Below, in pieces: positions 38,520 to 49,441 of a stretch of 64,000 nt of DNA. The notes below the pieces were generated by a model that did not search any database, had not been told where the DNA came from, and saw only the letters and a program-made list of their open reading frames with translations. Source of the DNA: Burkholderia plantarii. Its GTDB lineage: Bacteria; Pseudomonadota; Gammaproteobacteria; Burkholderiales; Burkholderiaceae. The stretch lies in the NCBI RefSeq assembly GCF_001411805.1, contig NZ_CP007212.1:2604001-2668000 (forward strand). The letters are read 5' to 3'. The stretch's first letter is position 1, and every line of letters starts with the position of its first letter. A program made the position numbers and the translations under genes.

Positions 38520-39092
38520 TCATACGTCGGCCGGGTTGATCAACGACCGCAGGACATGGTCGGCCCACGCGCCGTCGATCTTCAGATAGGCGCGCGCGAT
38601 GCCTTCTCGCTCGAAACCCAGCGCTTCGAGCAGTCGCGCGCTGCGCGTGTTTTCGGGACGATGGTTCGCCATCAGGCGATGCAGCCCGAGTTCGCCGAAC
38701 GCGTACCGGATGACCCCGGTCAGGCATTCGCGCATCAGCCCCCGCCCCTCGCGATCGCCCGCGATCGAGAACCCGAGGTGGCAGGCCTGGAACGGCCCGC
38801 GCACGATGTTCGTCAGGCCGCACTCGCCGATCAGCCGACCGTCGGCCTTCTCGTACAACAGCAGATGCACGGCCTGCCCGGCCGCGGCCTGCGCTGCCAC
38901 CGCGTCGAGCCGCGTCTCGACCGACTGCGGCGTGTAGAACGACGCGGGACGCGACGGCTCCCAGGGCTGGAGATGGGCGCGGTTGGCGAGGTAATAGGCC
39001 AGCAGCGCCGCCGCGTCGTGGCGGCCGGCGTGCCGCAGCGACAGGCGCTCGGTGTCGGGCAAGGCCGGCGGCGGGCGGGAAACGGAATCCAT
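38520..39092 (-). CDS. GNAT acetyltransferase of the RimJ/RimL type
   Basis: A 190-residue N-acetyltransferase. The acetyl-CoA-binding region is SIAGDREGRGLMRECLTGV, followed by LGLHRLMANHRPENTRSARLLEALGFEREG, typical of enzymes that acetylate the N-terminus of ribosomal proteins. YLANRAHLQPWEPSRP fits the RimJ N-terminal pattern. The start at 39092 gives a normal length; an upstream ATG at 39146 is less likely. The actual target is not determinable. Confidence 0.88.
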   Translation of the reverse strand: MDSVSRPPPALPDTERLSLRHAGRHDAAALLAYYLANRAHLQPWEPSRPASFYTPQSVETRLDAVAAQAAAGQAVHLLLYEKADGRLIGECGLTNIVRGPFQACHLGFSIAGDREGRGLMRECLTGVIRYAFGELGLHRLMANHRPENTRSARLLEALGFEREGIARAYLKIDGAWADHVLRSLINPADV

Positions 39093-39190
39093 GGGCGGGT
39101 TGGTCGCGGCAATACGATGACGCGACGATAGCGCGCTCCGCTCCATTCGTCACGCTCGGCCTCGCTGGCGGCCGTCGACTCGCCACGGGC

Positions 39191-39673
39191 TCAGGGCGAG
39201 CCGCGTGCCGTGCCGTCATCGGCGCGCTCGCGCAGAAACGCCGCGAGCGCCTCGAAGCGCCGCCGCGTTTGCGCCGCGAAGATCCGGTCCATCGTCGCCC
39301 CGAACAGCCGGTCGAGCCATCGCGGGCGCAGGCGCAGCGTGAACGTGTAGACCAGCTCCGAGCCGCCGTCGCCGCGGTCGCGATGGCGGATCGAGGCGCT
39401 CCATTGCCGGAAGATGCCGGCCGGCGCGTCGATCGTGGCGGCGGCCAGATGCGGCGGATGGTAGGAGACGAAGCGCGTGCGCAGCACGAACAGGCGCCGC
39501 CAGCCACGCCCGACGTTGACCGACACGGCGCCCACCCGCGGATAGCGCTGGCCGCCCTCCACCGTCGCCTCACCGAGCAGCGTGTCCCAGCGCAGGCGCG
39601 TGTCGTGGTTGTGGAAGGCCTCGAACACCTCGGCCGAGCTGGCGGGCATGGGGAAAATCAGGCGCGTGACCAT
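39191..39673 (-). CDS. SRPBCC-fold (START/polyketide-cyclase-like) protein
   Basis: A 160-residue protein with a single helix-grip fold: ASSAEVFEAFHNHDTRLRWD, TRFVSYHPPHLAAATIDAPAG, and the C-terminal helix FAAQTRRRFEALAAFLRERA. Such domains bind hydrophobic ligands in a deep cavity; the specific ligand is unknown. The start at 39673 is used because the upstream frame is only intergenic sequence. It is 98 bp downstream of the GNAT start and on the same strand. Confidence 0.78.
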   Translation of the reverse strand: MVTRLIFPMPASSAEVFEAFHNHDTRLRWDTLLGEATVEGGQRYPRVGAVSVNVGRGWRRLFVLRTRFVSYHPPHLAAATIDAPAGIFRQWSASIRHRDRGDGGSELVYTFTLRLRPRWLDRLFGATMDRIFAAQTRRRFEALAAFLRERADDGTARGSP

Positions 39674-39795
39674 GGCGGGAACCGTCGCGATTGTCGTCGT
39701 TGGGCGCCAGTCTACCGCCCGGCCAGGGTGGCGCGTCAATCGATCGAGGCGGTCGGCCGGCGGCCGGCGCAGCTTGCCGCCGCTTCGCGCGTCGA

Positions 39796-39824
39796 CAAAA
39801 AAATACCGCCCGGGCGGGCGGTAT
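39796..39824 (-). terminator. Rho-independent terminator after ilvD
   Basis: On the minus strand ATACCGCCC and GGGCGGTAT form a 9-bp stem with a 4-nt loop, followed by seven T residues. It separates ilvD from the SRPBCC gene. Confidence 0.88.
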
Positions 39825-39910
39825 GCTTCAGCGAACGGCGGGCAGCGGGCGGAGCGCCGGTCGCCTCCACCCCGATCGCCTGCCGCCGCCAACCAGCCAA
39901 CCGGCCGGCC

Positions 39911-41770
39911 TCAGTCGTCGAGCAGCGACAGATCGCGCACGGCGCCCTTGTCGGCCGACATCACCAGCTTCGCGTAGGCCTTCAGCGCCGCCGATACCTT
40001 GCGCGGGCGCGGCTGGGCCGGCTTCCAGCCCTTCGCGTCCTGCTCGGCGCGGCGCCTGGCCAGTTCCTCGTCGGACACCAGCACGTCGATGGTGCGGTTC
40101 GGGATGTCGATGCGGATCACGTCGCCGTTGCGCACCAGGCCGATCGCGCCGCCCGCGGCCGCTTCCGGCGAGCAGTGGCCGATCGACAGCCCCGAGGTGC
40201 CGCCCGAGAAGCGCCCATCGGTAAGGAGCGCGCACGACTTGCCGAGCCCCTTCGACTTGATGTAGCTGGTCGGATACAGCATCTCCTGCATGCCCGGCCC
40301 GCCCTTCGGCCCTTCGTAGCGCACGATCACCACGTCGCCGGCCTTCACCTCGTCGGCGAGGATGTGCTCGACCGCCTCGTCCTGCGACTCGACCACGTGC
40401 GCCGGACCTTCGAACACGAGGATCGAATCATCCACGCCGGCCGTCTTCACGACGCAGCCGTCCTTCGCGATGTTGCCGGTCAGCACGGCGAGGCCGCCTT
40501 CCTTGCTGAACGCGTGCTCATACGAGCGGATGCAGCCCTCGGCGCGATCGAGGTCGAGGCTCGGCCAGCGCGCGTTCTGGCTGAACGCGACCTGGGTCGG
40601 AATCCCGCCCGGGCCGGCCATGTAGAACGTGTGGACCGCCTCGTCGCCGGTGCGCACGATGTCCCACTGGTCGAGCGCGGCGCCGAGCGTCGGCGCATGC
40701 ACGGTCGGCACGTCGGTGTGCAGCTTGCCGGCGCGCCCGAGCTCGCCGAGGATCGCCATGATCCCGCCCGCGCGATGCACGTCCTCGATGTGGTACTTGT
40801 TGGTGTTCGGCGCGACCTTGCAGAGCTGCGGCACGCTGCGCGACAGGCGGTCGATGTCCGACATCGAGAAATCGATTTCGGCTTCCTGCGCGATCGCGAG
40901 CAGGTGCAGGATCGTGTTGGTCGAGCCGCCCATCGCGATGTCGAGCGTCATCGCGTTCTCGAACGCCTTGAAGCCGACCGAGCGCGGCAGCACCTTGTCG
41001 TCTTCGTGCTCGTAGTACTGGCGCGCGAGTTCGACGATGCGGCGGCCGGCGCGCTTGAACAGCAGCTCGCGGTCCGCGTGCGTCGCGACGATCGTGCCGT
41101 TGCCGGGCAGCGAGAGCCCGAGCGCCTCGGTCAGGCAGTTCATCGAGTTCGCGGTGAACATGCCCGAGCACGAGCCGCAGGTCGGGCAGGCCGAGCGTTC
41201 GACCTCGGCCACGTCGGCGTCGCTGACCTTGCTGTCGGCGGCCATCACCATCGCGTCGATCAGGTCGAGCTTCTTGATCTGGATGGTGTTGGTGCCGGGC
41301 ACGGCCAGTTGCGCCTTGCCCGCTTCCATCGGGCCGCCCGAGACGAAGATCACCGGGATGTTCAGGCGCATCGCGGCCATCAGCATCCCCGGCGTGATCT
41401 TGTCGCAATTCGAGATGCAGACCATCGCGTCGGCGCAGTGCGCGTTCACCATGTACTCGACCGAGTCGGCGATGATGTCGCGGCTCGGCAGCGAATAGAG
41501 CATGCCGTCGTGGCCCATCGCGATGCCGTCGTCGACGGCGATCGTGTTGAACTCCTTGGCGACGCCGCCAGCGGCCTCGATCTCGCGCGCGACGAGCTGC
41601 CCCAGGTCCTTCAGGTGGACGTGGCCGGGCACGAACTGGGTGAACGAATTGACGACGGCGATGATGGGCTTGGAGAAATCCTCGTCCTTCATGCCGGTGG
41701 CACGCCAGAGCGAACGCGCCCCCGCCATGTTGCGGCCGGCGGTGGAGGTTTTGGAACGGTATGCGGGCAT
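39911..41770 (-). CDS. ilvD: Dihydroxy-acid dehydratase
   Basis: A 619-residue Fe-S dehydratase making 2-keto acids for valine, leucine, isoleucine and pantothenate synthesis. The cluster ligands appear in [14 protein letters not shown] and [19 protein letters not shown]. The Mg site and C-terminal motifs [20 protein letters not shown] are intact. The length agrees with E. coli IlvD (616). The start at 41770 gives [20 protein letters not shown], the family N-terminus. It is monocistronic, with no leader peptide or attenuator seen. Confidence 0.97.
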   Translation of the reverse strand: MPAYRSKTSTAGRNMAGARSLWRATGMKDEDFSKPIIAVVNSFTQFVPGHVHLKDLGQLVAREIEAAGGVAKEFNTIAVDDGIAMGHDGMLYSLPSRDIIADSVEYMVNAHCADAMVCISNCDKITPGMLMAAMRLNIPVIFVSGGPMEAGKAQLAVPGTNTIQIKKLDLIDAMVMAADSKVSDADVAEVERSACPTCGSCSGMFTANSMNCLTEALGLSLPGNGTIVATHADRELLFKRAGRRIVELARQYYEHEDDKVLPRSVGFKAFENAMTLDIAMGGSTNTILHLLAIAQEAEIDFSMSDIDRLSRSVPQLCKVAPNTNKYHIEDVHRAGGIMAILGELGRAGKLHTDVPTVHAPTLGAALDQWDIVRTGDEAVHTFYMAGPGGIPTQVAFSQNARWPSLDLDRAEGCIRSYEHAFSKEGGLAVLTGNIAKDGCVVKTAGVDDSILVFEGPAHVVESQDEAVEHILADEVKAGDVVIVRYEGPKGGPGMQEMLYPTSYIKSKGLGKSCALLTDGRFSGGTSGLSIGHCSPEAAAGGAIGLVRNGDVIRIDIPNRTIDVLVSDEELARRRAEQDAKGWKPAQPRPRKVSAALKAYAKLVMSADKGAVRDLSLLDD

Positions 41771-41958
41771 TGTTGTGGTCGCGAAAATAAGATTGACGAA
41801 AACCAGCGGCGGTCTCGCCGTCGAACGGCTTGCGGGGCCGGCCAGACGCGCCGATACGCACCACAACAGGCGCCTCTTGAGCGCCCGCCGATGCAAACCA
41901 GCCGATTATGCCGCAGCGCGCGATGGTATGCGCGCCGCGGCGGGGCATGCGGCGCGGC

Positions 41959-44900
41959 TTAGCCGAGCCAGCGGCGCGCGTTGCGGAACACGCGCATCCA
42001 GGGGCCTTCGTCGCTCCAGCCTTCCGGATGCCAGCTCATCTGCACCGTGCGATGCACGCGCTCCATGTGCGGCATCAGCACGGTGAAACGGCCGTCGGCG
42101 GTGGTCACCGAGGTGATCCCGGCGGGCGAGCCGTTCGGGTTGAACGGATAGCGCTCGGTGGCCTGGCCGCGATGATCGACGAAGCGCATCGCCACGGTGA
42201 CGCGGCTCGCGTCGCCCTGCTGCGAGAAGTCGGCGAAGCCTTCGCCGTGCGCGACCGCCACCGGGATCCGCGAGCCTTCCATGCCGGCGAAGAAGATCGA
42301 CGGCGAAGGCTGCACCTCGACCAGCGAGAAGCGCGCCTCGAACTGCTCGGACTTGTTGCGCGTGAACTTCGGCCACGCGTCGGCGCCGGGAATCATCGAG
42401 GCGAGGCTCGACATCATCTGGCAGCCGTTGCAGATACCGAGCGCGAACGTGTCCTCGCGCGCGAAGAAGGTCGAGAACATCTCGGCCAGCTGCGCGTTGA
42501 AGCGGATCGTCTTGGCCCAGCCCTCGCCGGCGCCGAGCACATCGCCATACGAGAAGCCGCCACAGGCCACCGCGCCGGCGAAATCGGCCAGATCGGCGCG
42601 GCCGGCCAGCAGGTCGCTCATGTGGACGTCGTGCGCGTCGAAGCCGGCGCGATCGAACGCATAGGCGGTCTCGAGATGCGAGTTCACGCCCTGCTCGCGC
42701 AGGATGGCCACGCGCGGACGCGCGCCGGTGGCGATGAACGGCGCGGCGACGTCGTCGGCCGCGTCGAACGTCAGCACCGGCTGCAGGCCCGGATCGGCCG
42801 CGTCGAGCAGCGTGTCGTATTCGGCGTCGGCGCAGGCCGGGTTGTCGCGCAGGCACGCGATGCGCCAGCTGACCTCGGCCCAGGCGCGATGCAGCTCGGC
42901 GCGCGGCGCTTCGTAGATTTTCTTCGCGTCGCGGAACACCTCGACCACGTCGCGATCGTTGACGCTGCCGATCACGTGCGAGCAGGTCGACAGCCCGTGC
43001 TCGCGCAGCAGGCCGAGCACGGCGTCGCGATCGGCCGCGCGCACCTGCACCACGGCGCCGAGCTCCTCGCTGAAGAGCGCGCGGATCGTGCGGTCCTCGC
43101 GGCGGCCGCTGGTCTGCCGGGCCCAGTCCTTGGCGTCGCCGTAGTCGGGTTCGTTGGCGTCGAGCGTCAGCATGTCGACGTTCAGCGACACGCCGGCGTG
43201 GCCCGCGAACGCCATTTCGCAGACGGTCGCCCACAGGCCGCCGTCCGAACGGTCGTGGTAGGCCAGCAGCCGGCCCTGCGCGTTCAGCGTCTGGATCGCG
43301 CCGAAGAAGCGCTTGAGGTCCTGCGCGTCGTCGACGTCGGGCACCGTGTCGCCGACCTGCTGCGTGACCTGCGCGAGAATGCTGCCGCCGAGGCGGTTCC
43401 TGCCGCGGCCGAGGTCGATCAGGATCAGCACGCTGTCGCCGGCGTCGGCCACGCGGCGCAGCTGCGGCGTCAGGTGGCGGCGCACGTCCTCGACCGGCGC
43501 GAACGCCGAGATGATCAGCGAGACCGGCGCGACCACTTCCTTGGCCACGCCCGCGTCGCTCCACTTGGTCTTCATCGACAGCGAATCCTTGCCGACCGGG
43601 ATGCCGATGCCGAGCGCCGGGCACAGCTCCATGCCGATCGCGCGAACCGTGTCGTACAGCGCGGCGTCCTCGCCGGCGGTGCCGCAGGCGGCCATCCAGT
43701 TCGCCGAGAGCTTGAGCTTGTCGAGCGCGGCGATCGGCGCCGCGGCAATGTTGGTGATCGCCTCGCCGACCGCCATGCGGCCCGAGGCCGGCGCGTCGAT
43801 CACGGCGAGCGGCGTGCGCTCGGCCATCGTCATCGCCTCGCCGCCGAAGCCGGCGTAGTCGAGCGCGGTGATCGCGCAGTCGGCCACCGGCACCTGCCAC
43901 GGGCCGACCATCTGGTCGCGCACCGAGGTGCCGCCCACCGAGCGGTCGCCAATCGTGATCAGGAACGACTTGCTGGCGACGGTCGGGTGCTTCAGCACGC
44001 TGACGGCGGCCTCGGCCAGCGCCACGTTCGTGACGTCCACCGGCACGCGCTCGACCGCCACGCGCGTCACCTCGCGGTGCATCTTCGGCGGCTTGCCGAG
44101 CAGCACGTCCATCGGCATGTCGACCGGGAACGCGTCGTCGCCCTCGGCCAGTTCGTCGACGAGCTTCAGCTCGCGTGCCTCGGTGGCCACGCCGATCACG
44201 GCGAACGGGCAGCGCTCGCGCGTGCAGATCGCCTCGAAGCGCGGCAGGTCGGCCGGCGCGATCGCGAGGACGTAGCGCTCCTGCGATTCGTTCGACCAGA
44301 TCTCGCGCGGCGACAGCCCGCTTTCCTCGAGCTGGATCTTGCGCAACTCGAAGCGCGCGCCCTTGTCGGCGCCGTCGACGAGTTCGGGAAACGCGTTCGA
44401 CAGGCCGCCCGCGCCGACGTCGTGGATCGACAGGATCGGGTTGGCCTCGCCGAGCTGCCAGCAGCCGTTGATGACTTCCTGCGCGCGCCGCTCGATCTCG
44501 GGGTTGCCGCGCTGCACGGAGTCGAAGTCGAGTTCGGCCGTGTTCGCGCCGGTCGCCATCGAGCTGGCCGCGCCGCCGCCCATGCCGATCCGCATGCCGG
44601 GGCCGCCGATCTGGATCAGCAGCGTGCCGGCCGGCAGGTCGTGCTTGTGGGTATGGGCGTCGGACACGTTGCCGATGCCGCCCGCGATCATGATCGGCTT
44701 GTGATAGCCGCGCACCTGGCCGCCGACGTTCTGCTCGTAGACGCGGAAGTAGCCGCCCAGGTTCGGCCGGCCGAATTCGTTGTTGAACGCGGCGCCGCCG
44801 AGCGGGCCGTCGATCATGATCTGCAGCGGCGAGGCGATCCGCTCGGGGCGGCCATACGGCCCGTGGGCGTCGGTCGGATTGCGCTCGCCAACCGGCCGCG

Positions 44901-46026
44901 CGGCGTCGCGCGCGTTTTCCCAGGCCTCGCGCGCGCCGGGCAGGTCGAGGTTCGAGACCGTGAAGCCGGTCAGGCCGGCCTTCGGCCGCGCGCCGCGGCC
45001 GGTCGCGCCTTCGTCGCGGATCTCGCCGCCCGCGCCCGTCGCGGCGCCGGCGAACGGCGAGATCGCGGTCGGGTGGTTGTGCGTCTCGACCTTCATCAGC
45101 GTGTGGGTCAGCTCGACGTGGCGGCCGTACTGCTCGGCCGGCTTGCCGTCGGCGCCGGCGCCGCGCGGGAACCAGCGCTCGGCCGGCGCGCCGCGCATGA
45201 TCGAGGAATTGTCCGAGTACGCGACGATGGTGCCCTGCGGGCTCAGCTTCTCGGTGTTGCGGATCATCGCGAACAGCGACATGTCCTGCTTCGCGCCGTC
45301 GATGGTCCAGTCGGCATTGAAGATCTTGTGGCGGCAGTGCTCGCTGTTGGCCTGCGCGAACATCATCAGCTCGACGTCGGTCGGGTTGCGTTCCAGCTTT
45401 GTGAACGCGTCCACCAGGTAGTCGATCTCGTCGTCCGCGAGCGCGAGGCCCAGCTCGACGTTGGCCGTCTCGAGCGCGGCGCGGCCGTGGGCCAGCACGT
45501 CGACGCGGCCGAGCGGCCGGGCCGGCAGTTCGTCGAACAGGTGGTGCGCGTCCTCGCGCGCGGCCACCACGCTTTCCGTCATGCGGTCGTGCAGCGCCGC
45601 GGCCACCGCCGCGCGCGCCTCGGCCGACAGCGCCTTCTTGCCGCCTAGGCCAAGCAGGCCCGCCTTGAGCGTGACCGTGAACTCGACGCCGCGCTCGATG
45701 CGGCGCACCGAAGCGAGCCCGCAGTGCAGCGCGATGTCGGTCGCCTTGCTGGCCCACGGCGAGACGGTGCCGAGCCGCGGCAGCACGATGAAGGTCTCGG
45801 TCGCGCCCTTCTCGGCGGCCGGCTCGAACGGCGCGCCGTAGTGCATCAGCGCGTCGATGCGCGCCGCGTCATCGGCCGACAGCGCGTCGGACGCGTTGAC
45901 GAAGTGCAGATACTGACCACGCACCGCGACGATGTCGCCGTCGATCTGCTTGAGCACGTCGAGCAGGCGGGTCTGGCGGAAATCGGACAGGGCGGCGGCG
46001 CCGGGAAAACACGAGAAGTGAGCCAT
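41959..46026 (-). CDS. purL: Phosphoribosylformylglycinamidine synthase, large single-chain form
   Basis: A 1355-residue enzyme converting FGAR, glutamine and ATP to FGAM in purine synthesis. The N-terminal PurS-like domain starts [20 protein letters not shown]. Two AIRS-like halves contain [19 protein letters not shown] and [20 protein letters not shown] segments. The C-terminal glutaminase domain has [15 protein letters not shown], catalytic Cys in [15 protein letters not shown], and [10 protein letters not shown]. The start at 46026 follows the family N-terminus; an ATG five codons upstream is possible. It diverges from the FAD oxidoreductase gene. Confidence 0.97.
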   Translation of the reverse strand: MAHFSCFPGAAALSDFRQTRLLDVLKQIDGDIVAVRGQYLHFVNASDALSADDAARIDALMHYGAPFEPAAEKGATETFIVLPRLGTVSPWASKATDIALHCGLASVRRIERGVEFTVTLKAGLLGLGGKKALSAEARAAVAAALHDRMTESVVAAREDAHHLFDELPARPLGRVDVLAHGRAALETANVELGLALADDEIDYLVDAFTKLERNPTDVELMMFAQANSEHCRHKIFNADWTIDGAKQDMSLFAMIRNTEKLSPQGTIVAYSDNSSIMRGAPAERWFPRGAGADGKPAEQYGRHVELTHTLMKVETHNHPTAISPFAGAATGAGGEIRDEGATGRGARPKAGLTGFTVSNLDLPGAREAWENARDAARPVGERNPTDAHGPYGRPERIASPLQIMIDGPLGGAAFNNEFGRPNLGGYFRVYEQNVGGQVRGYHKPIMIAGGIGNVSDAHTHKHDLPAGTLLIQIGGPGMRIGMGGGAASSMATGANTAELDFDSVQRGNPEIERRAQEVINGCWQLGEANPILSIHDVGAGGLSNAFPELVDGADKGARFELRKIQLEESGLSPREIWSNESQERYVLAIAPADLPRFEAICTRERCPFAVIGVATEARELKLVDELAEGDDAFPVDMPMDVLLGKPPKMHREVTRVAVERVPVDVTNVALAEAAVSVLKHPTVASKSFLITIGDRSVGGTSVRDQMVGPWQVPVADCAITALDYAGFGGEAMTMAERTPLAVIDAPASGRMAVGEAITNIAAAPIAALDKLKLSANWMAACGTAGEDAALYDTVRAIGMELCPALGIGIPVGKDSLSMKTKWSDAGVAKEVVAPVSLIISAFAPVEDVRRHLTPQLRRVADAGDSVLILIDLGRGRNRLGGSILAQVTQQVGDTVPDVDDAQDLKRFFGAIQTLNAQGRLLAYHDRSDGGLWATVCEMAFAGHAGVSLNVDMLTLDANEPDYGDAKDWARQTSGRREDRTIRALFSEELGAVVQVRAADRDAVLGLLREHGLSTCSHVIGSVNDRDVVEVFRDAKKIYEAPRAELHRAWAEVSWRIACLRDNPACADAEYDTLLDAADPGLQPVLTFDAADDVAAPFIATGARPRVAILREQGVNSHLETAYAFDRAGFDAHDVHMSDLLAGRADLADFAGAVACGGFSYGDVLGAGEGWAKTIRFNAQLAEMFSTFFAREDTFALGICNGCQMMSSLASMIPGADAWPKFTRNKSEQFEARFSLVEVQPSPSIFFAGMEGSRIPVAVAHGEGFADFSQQGDASRVTVAMRFVDHRGQATERYPFNPNGSPAGITSVTTADGRFTVLMPHMERVHRTVQMSWHPEGWSDEGPWMRVFRNARRWLG

Positions 46027-46347
46027 GGGCTGGACGGACATCGATGAGTCGCGCGAAACGGCGACATTGGGGCGAAAGGAAGGCCGTAATTATACCCGGA
46101 AGTGCGACCGCCGAAGGCGCCGGACGCAGCGCTCGCGGGTGCCGTCGACGCCGGCAAGCCCGCGCCGCGCCCGGCCGCGGCGGCCCGCATCCGGCCGCCG
46201 GCGTCGATCGCGGGCACCCCGGCGCGACGCCCGGAATCCGCGCCGGCCCGGTTTGGCGCTATCATTCGCGGTCCACCGGGCGCCACTCGGCCCGTCACGA
46301 ACGACCAGACCCGGGCCGCGCCGCGCGGCCCGTCATCGAAGCACACC
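46027..46347. other. Divergent promoter region of purL and the FAD oxidoreductase gene
   Basis: About 320 bp, very GC-rich except near purL. On the minus strand a perfect TATAAT (46089-46094) lies about 63 nt before the purL start but has no good -35 at the normal distance, so it may rely on an activator. No PurR-like palindrome was recognised by eye. Confidence 0.45.
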
Positions 46348-47652
46348 ATGGATGTCATCGTCATTGGCGGCGGTATCGGCGGCGTCGCCACCGCCTACCA
46401 GTTGCGTGCCGCCGGCCACCGCGTCTGCGTGGTCGAGCGCCACGCAACCGTCGCCCAGGGCGCGACCTACGGCCATGGCGGCCTCGTGCTGCCGACCCCG
46501 CTCGATGTCTGGTTCGGCCCGACCTTCATGCATCACCGGCGCGCGCTCAAGAGCGGCGTGGTCTACAAGCCGGGCCTGAACCGCGCGCTGCGCCAGTTCA
46601 CGCGCGAGCTCGCGAAGCTGCGCGAGCCCGAAGCGTTCACCGCGCAGTACGCGCGCCTGAAGCCGCTCGTCGACCTGTCGCGCGAGGCGATCGCCGACAT
46701 CGAGCGGCGCTTCGCGCTCGAGTTCGAGCAGCGCGCCGGCGTGCTGCACGTGATCCGCGACCGCCAGGAATGGGCGCAGGCCCAGCCCGCGCTCGACCTG
46801 CTGCGCGCCAACGAGGTGCCGCACCAGCTCCTGTCGGCCCGCGAATGCGCGGCGCTCGAACATTCGGTGCCGACCGATCCGCCGTTCGCGGGCGGCGTGC
46901 TGCTCGAATACGAGCGCACCGCGAACTGTCCCCTGTTCACGAAGCTCGTCAAGCAGACGCTCGACGAGCACGGCGTGCAGTTCCGCTTCGGCCGCGCCGT
47001 CACGGCGATCCGCGTCGAGGCGAACCGCGCCGCCGTCGATCTCGCGCCCGAGCCCGGCGACCGGCTCGGCGCGCGCGGCAAGGAAGTGGACGTGATCTCG
47101 GCCGACGCGGTCGTGATCGCCGCCGGCACCGGCAGCGTGCCGCTGCTCGAACGGCTCGGCGTGACGCCGCCGCTGCGCCCGGTGCGCGTCAACGCGCTGA
47201 CCGCGCCGCTCGCCTACGAAGAACACGCGCCACACCTGACGGTGGTCGATTCGATCAAGCGCATCACCATGACGCGCATGCACCAGCGCGTGCGCATCTG
47301 CGGCGCGCCGGTGCTGCAAAGCGACAAGGACACGGCGCAGCCGCTGCCCGAGGCGCTCGGCGAAAGCGCGCTCGCGCTGCTCGGCCAGGCCACTCACGAC
47401 TGGATTCCCGGCGCGGCGAAGATCTCGGCCGCGCTGCCGTGGCAGGGCCTGCGGCTGCTCTCGCCGGACGGCCTGCCGGTGGTCGGCCCGACCCGCCATC
47501 CGCGCGTGTTCGTCAATCTCGGCCACGGGCCGGCCGGCTGGGGCCTCGCCTGCGGCTCTGCTAAAGTGGTGACCGATTACGTCGGCGGCAGCGCGCATCA
47601 CGTGCCGGCCGATACGCTCGCCGCGCTCCACGTGGATCGCTTCGCCACCTGA
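46348..47652 (+). CDS. FAD-dependent oxidoreductase, D-amino-acid dehydrogenase type
   Basis: A 434-residue DadA/DAO-family flavoprotein. The N-terminal dinucleotide fold is MDVIVIGGGIGGVATAYQLR. GATYGHGGLVLPTP contacts FAD. The C-terminal motif LSPDGLPVVGPTRHPRVFVN and GHGPAGWGLACGSAKVV close the FAD site. It may oxidise D-amino acids or a related amine and pass electrons to the respiratory chain. The frame is open upstream to 46102, but the Rossmann motif starts at the ATG at 46348, so that start is preferred. The substrate is unknown. Confidence 0.88.
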   Translation: MDVIVIGGGIGGVATAYQLRAAGHRVCVVERHATVAQGATYGHGGLVLPTPLDVWFGPTFMHHRRALKSGVVYKPGLNRALRQFTRELAKLREPEAFTAQYARLKPLVDLSREAIADIERRFALEFEQRAGVLHVIRDRQEWAQAQPALDLLRANEVPHQLLSARECAALEHSVPTDPPFAGGVLLEYERTANCPLFTKLVKQTLDEHGVQFRFGRAVTAIRVEANRAAVDLAPEPGDRLGARGKEVDVISADAVVIAAGTGSVPLLERLGVTPPLRPVRVNALTAPLAYEEHAPHLTVVDSIKRITMTRMHQRVRICGAPVLQSDKDTAQPLPEALGESALALLGQATHDWIPGAAKISAALPWQGLRLLSPDGLPVVGPTRHPRVFVNLGHGPAGWGLACGSAKVVTDYVGGSAHHVPADTLAALHVDRFAT

Positions 47653-47707
47653 CGCCGCCCGCGGGCGGCGCATCGACCCGGCCGCCGCGCCCCGGCGGCC
47701 CTCCGCC

Positions 47708-49312
47708 ATGACGCCACTCGCCACGCTCACCGCCGCCTCGCCCTCCCCGTCCGGGCCGCCCGCCGATCCGTTCGCCGCGCCGCTCGCGCACCAGCCGCTG
47801 CCGCTCGCCACCGTCGCCGACCTGCGCGCGGCCGAAGCCGCTGCGCTCCAGCCACCCCACGCACTGCCGCCGCACACGCTGATGGCGCGGGCCGGCGCCG
47901 CCGCCGCGCGCTGGCTCGCCGCGCGCGCCGAACCGGACGCGCGCCCGGTCTGGCTCGCCGCCGGCCCCGGCAACAACGGCGGCGACGCGCTGGTGGCCGC
48001 CGCCGAACTGCTGCGGCTCGGCATACAGGTGGAGGTCTGCCTGCCGATCGAACCGAAGCCCGAGGACGCGCGCTGGGCGCTCGCGCTCGCGCGCGAGGCC
48101 GGCGTGCCGATCTCGGCCGGGCCGCCGGCCGCGTTCGACGGCTACGGCTGGCTCGTCGACGGGCTGTTCGGGATCGGCCTCGCGCGAGCGCTCGACGGCC
48201 CGTTCGCGACGCTCGCGGCGGCGCTCTCCGCACGCGCCCGCACCCATGGCCGCGTACTCGCGCTCGATATGCCGAGCGGCATCGACGCCGACAGCGGCGC
48301 GCGCGTCGGCGACGGCCCGGCGGTCCTCGCCACCCACACGCTGTCGTTCCTCGCCGCGAAGCCGGGCCTCTATCTCGGCGACGGCCGCGACCACGCCGGC
48401 GAGATCACCATCGAGACGCTCGACGCAGCGGCGCATGCCTCGGCCACGCTGAACGCCGCCGCGCTGTTCGCGCCGCAGTGGCCGGCGCGCGCGTCGGCCT
48501 CGCACAAGGGCAGCTTCGGCAGCGTCGCGATCGTCGGCGGCGACACCGGCATGTGCGGCGCGCCGATCCTGGCCGCGCGCGCCGCGCTGCACGCGGGCGC
48601 CGGCAAGGTCCACGTCGGTTTCATCGGCGAGGACGCGCCGCCCTACGATCCGCCGTTCCCCGAACTGATGCTGCATCCGGCGCAGACGCTGCCGACCGAC
48701 GGGCTCAGCGCGATCGGCATCGGCTGCGGGCTCGGTACGCGCCAGCGTTCGCGCGACACGCTGCGCGCGATGCTCGCGCTCGACCTGCCGGTCGTGGTGG
48801 ACGCCGACGCGCTGAACCTCGTCGCCGGCGACGCCGGCCTCGCCTCGGCGCTCGTGGCGCGCGCCGCGCGCGGCGCCGTGTCGATCCTGACTCCGCATCC
48901 GCTCGAAGCGGCGCGCCTGCTCGGCAGCGACACGCGGGCGGTCCAGGCCGACCGGCTCGCCGCCGCGCGCGGGCTGGCCACGCGCTTCGCGGCGATCGCC
49001 GTGCTGAAGGGTTCGGGCACGATGATTGCCCATCCCGACGGGCGCGTCGCCGTCAATCCGACCGGTAACGCGGCGCTCGCCACCGGCGGCACCGGCGATG
49101 TGCTCGGCGGCCTGATCGCCGCGTTTCTCGCACAGCGCATCCCCGCCTACGAGGCCGCGCTTGGCGGCGTCTACCTGCACGGCCTCGCGGCCGACTGCCT
49201 GACCGCGCTCGGCGACGGCCCGGCCGGCCTCGCCGCCGGCGAACTGGCCGGCGCGGTGCGTCGCCTCGTGAACCGGCACTTTTATTCGCGCGTCATGTCG
49301 TCCGCCATTTGA
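47708..49312 (+). CDS. nnr: Bifunctional NAD(P)HX epimerase/dehydratase
   Basis: A 534-residue repair enzyme for hydrated NADH and NADPH. The N-terminal YjeF_N epimerase domain (about 30-240) has MARAGAAAARWLAAR and AGPGNNGGDALVAAAELL. The C-terminal ribokinase-like dehydratase domain has FGSVAIVGGDTGMCGAPILA, SILTPHPLEAARLLG and the ATP/ADP-binding ATGGTGDVLGGLIAAFLAQ. The fusion is the usual bacterial form. The first ~30 residues are Pro/Ser-rich and poorly conserved, so the exact start could be slightly downstream. It lies 55 bp after the FAD oxidoreductase. Confidence 0.94.
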   Translation: MTPLATLTAASPSPSGPPADPFAAPLAHQPLPLATVADLRAAEAAALQPPHALPPHTLMARAGAAAARWLAARAEPDARPVWLAAGPGNNGGDALVAAAELLRLGIQVEVCLPIEPKPEDARWALALAREAGVPISAGPPAAFDGYGWLVDGLFGIGLARALDGPFATLAAALSARARTHGRVLALDMPSGIDADSGARVGDGPAVLATHTLSFLAAKPGLYLGDGRDHAGEITIETLDAAAHASATLNAAALFAPQWPARASASHKGSFGSVAIVGGDTGMCGAPILAARAALHAGAGKVHVGFIGEDAPPYDPPFPELMLHPAQTLPTDGLSAIGIGCGLGTRQRSRDTLRAMLALDLPVVVDADALNLVAGDAGLASALVARAARGAVSILTPHPLEAARLLGSDTRAVQADRLAAARGLATRFAAIAVLKGSGTMIAHPDGRVAVNPTGNAALATGGTGDVLGGLIAAFLAQRIPAYEAALGGVYLHGLAADCLTALGDGPAGLAAGELAGAVRRLVNRHFYSRVMSSAI

Positions 49313-49441
49313 CGCCGCTATACTGAATCTCCGCGCCCGATCCGAGACATCTCGCGCGCGGTTTCCGCGGTCCGCCGGCGCCCGGCGCCGGTCGCGACAC
49401 CGTCCTCGCCCCCGAGTCACGCTAGTTTCGCCAGAACCGAT

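Noticed and set aside
41908..45648. Very long open frame antisense to purL (over 1200 codons)
   Set aside because: It is the mirror of a strongly conserved coding gene in GC-rich DNA, is rich in Arg/His/Asp/Val without domains, and has no ribosome-binding site of its own.
49296..49324. Full sigma-70 promoter for pgi
   Set aside because: A TATACT -10 is present, but the hexamer at the correct -35 distance (TGTCGT) is a poor match, so it is only mentioned in the gene entry.
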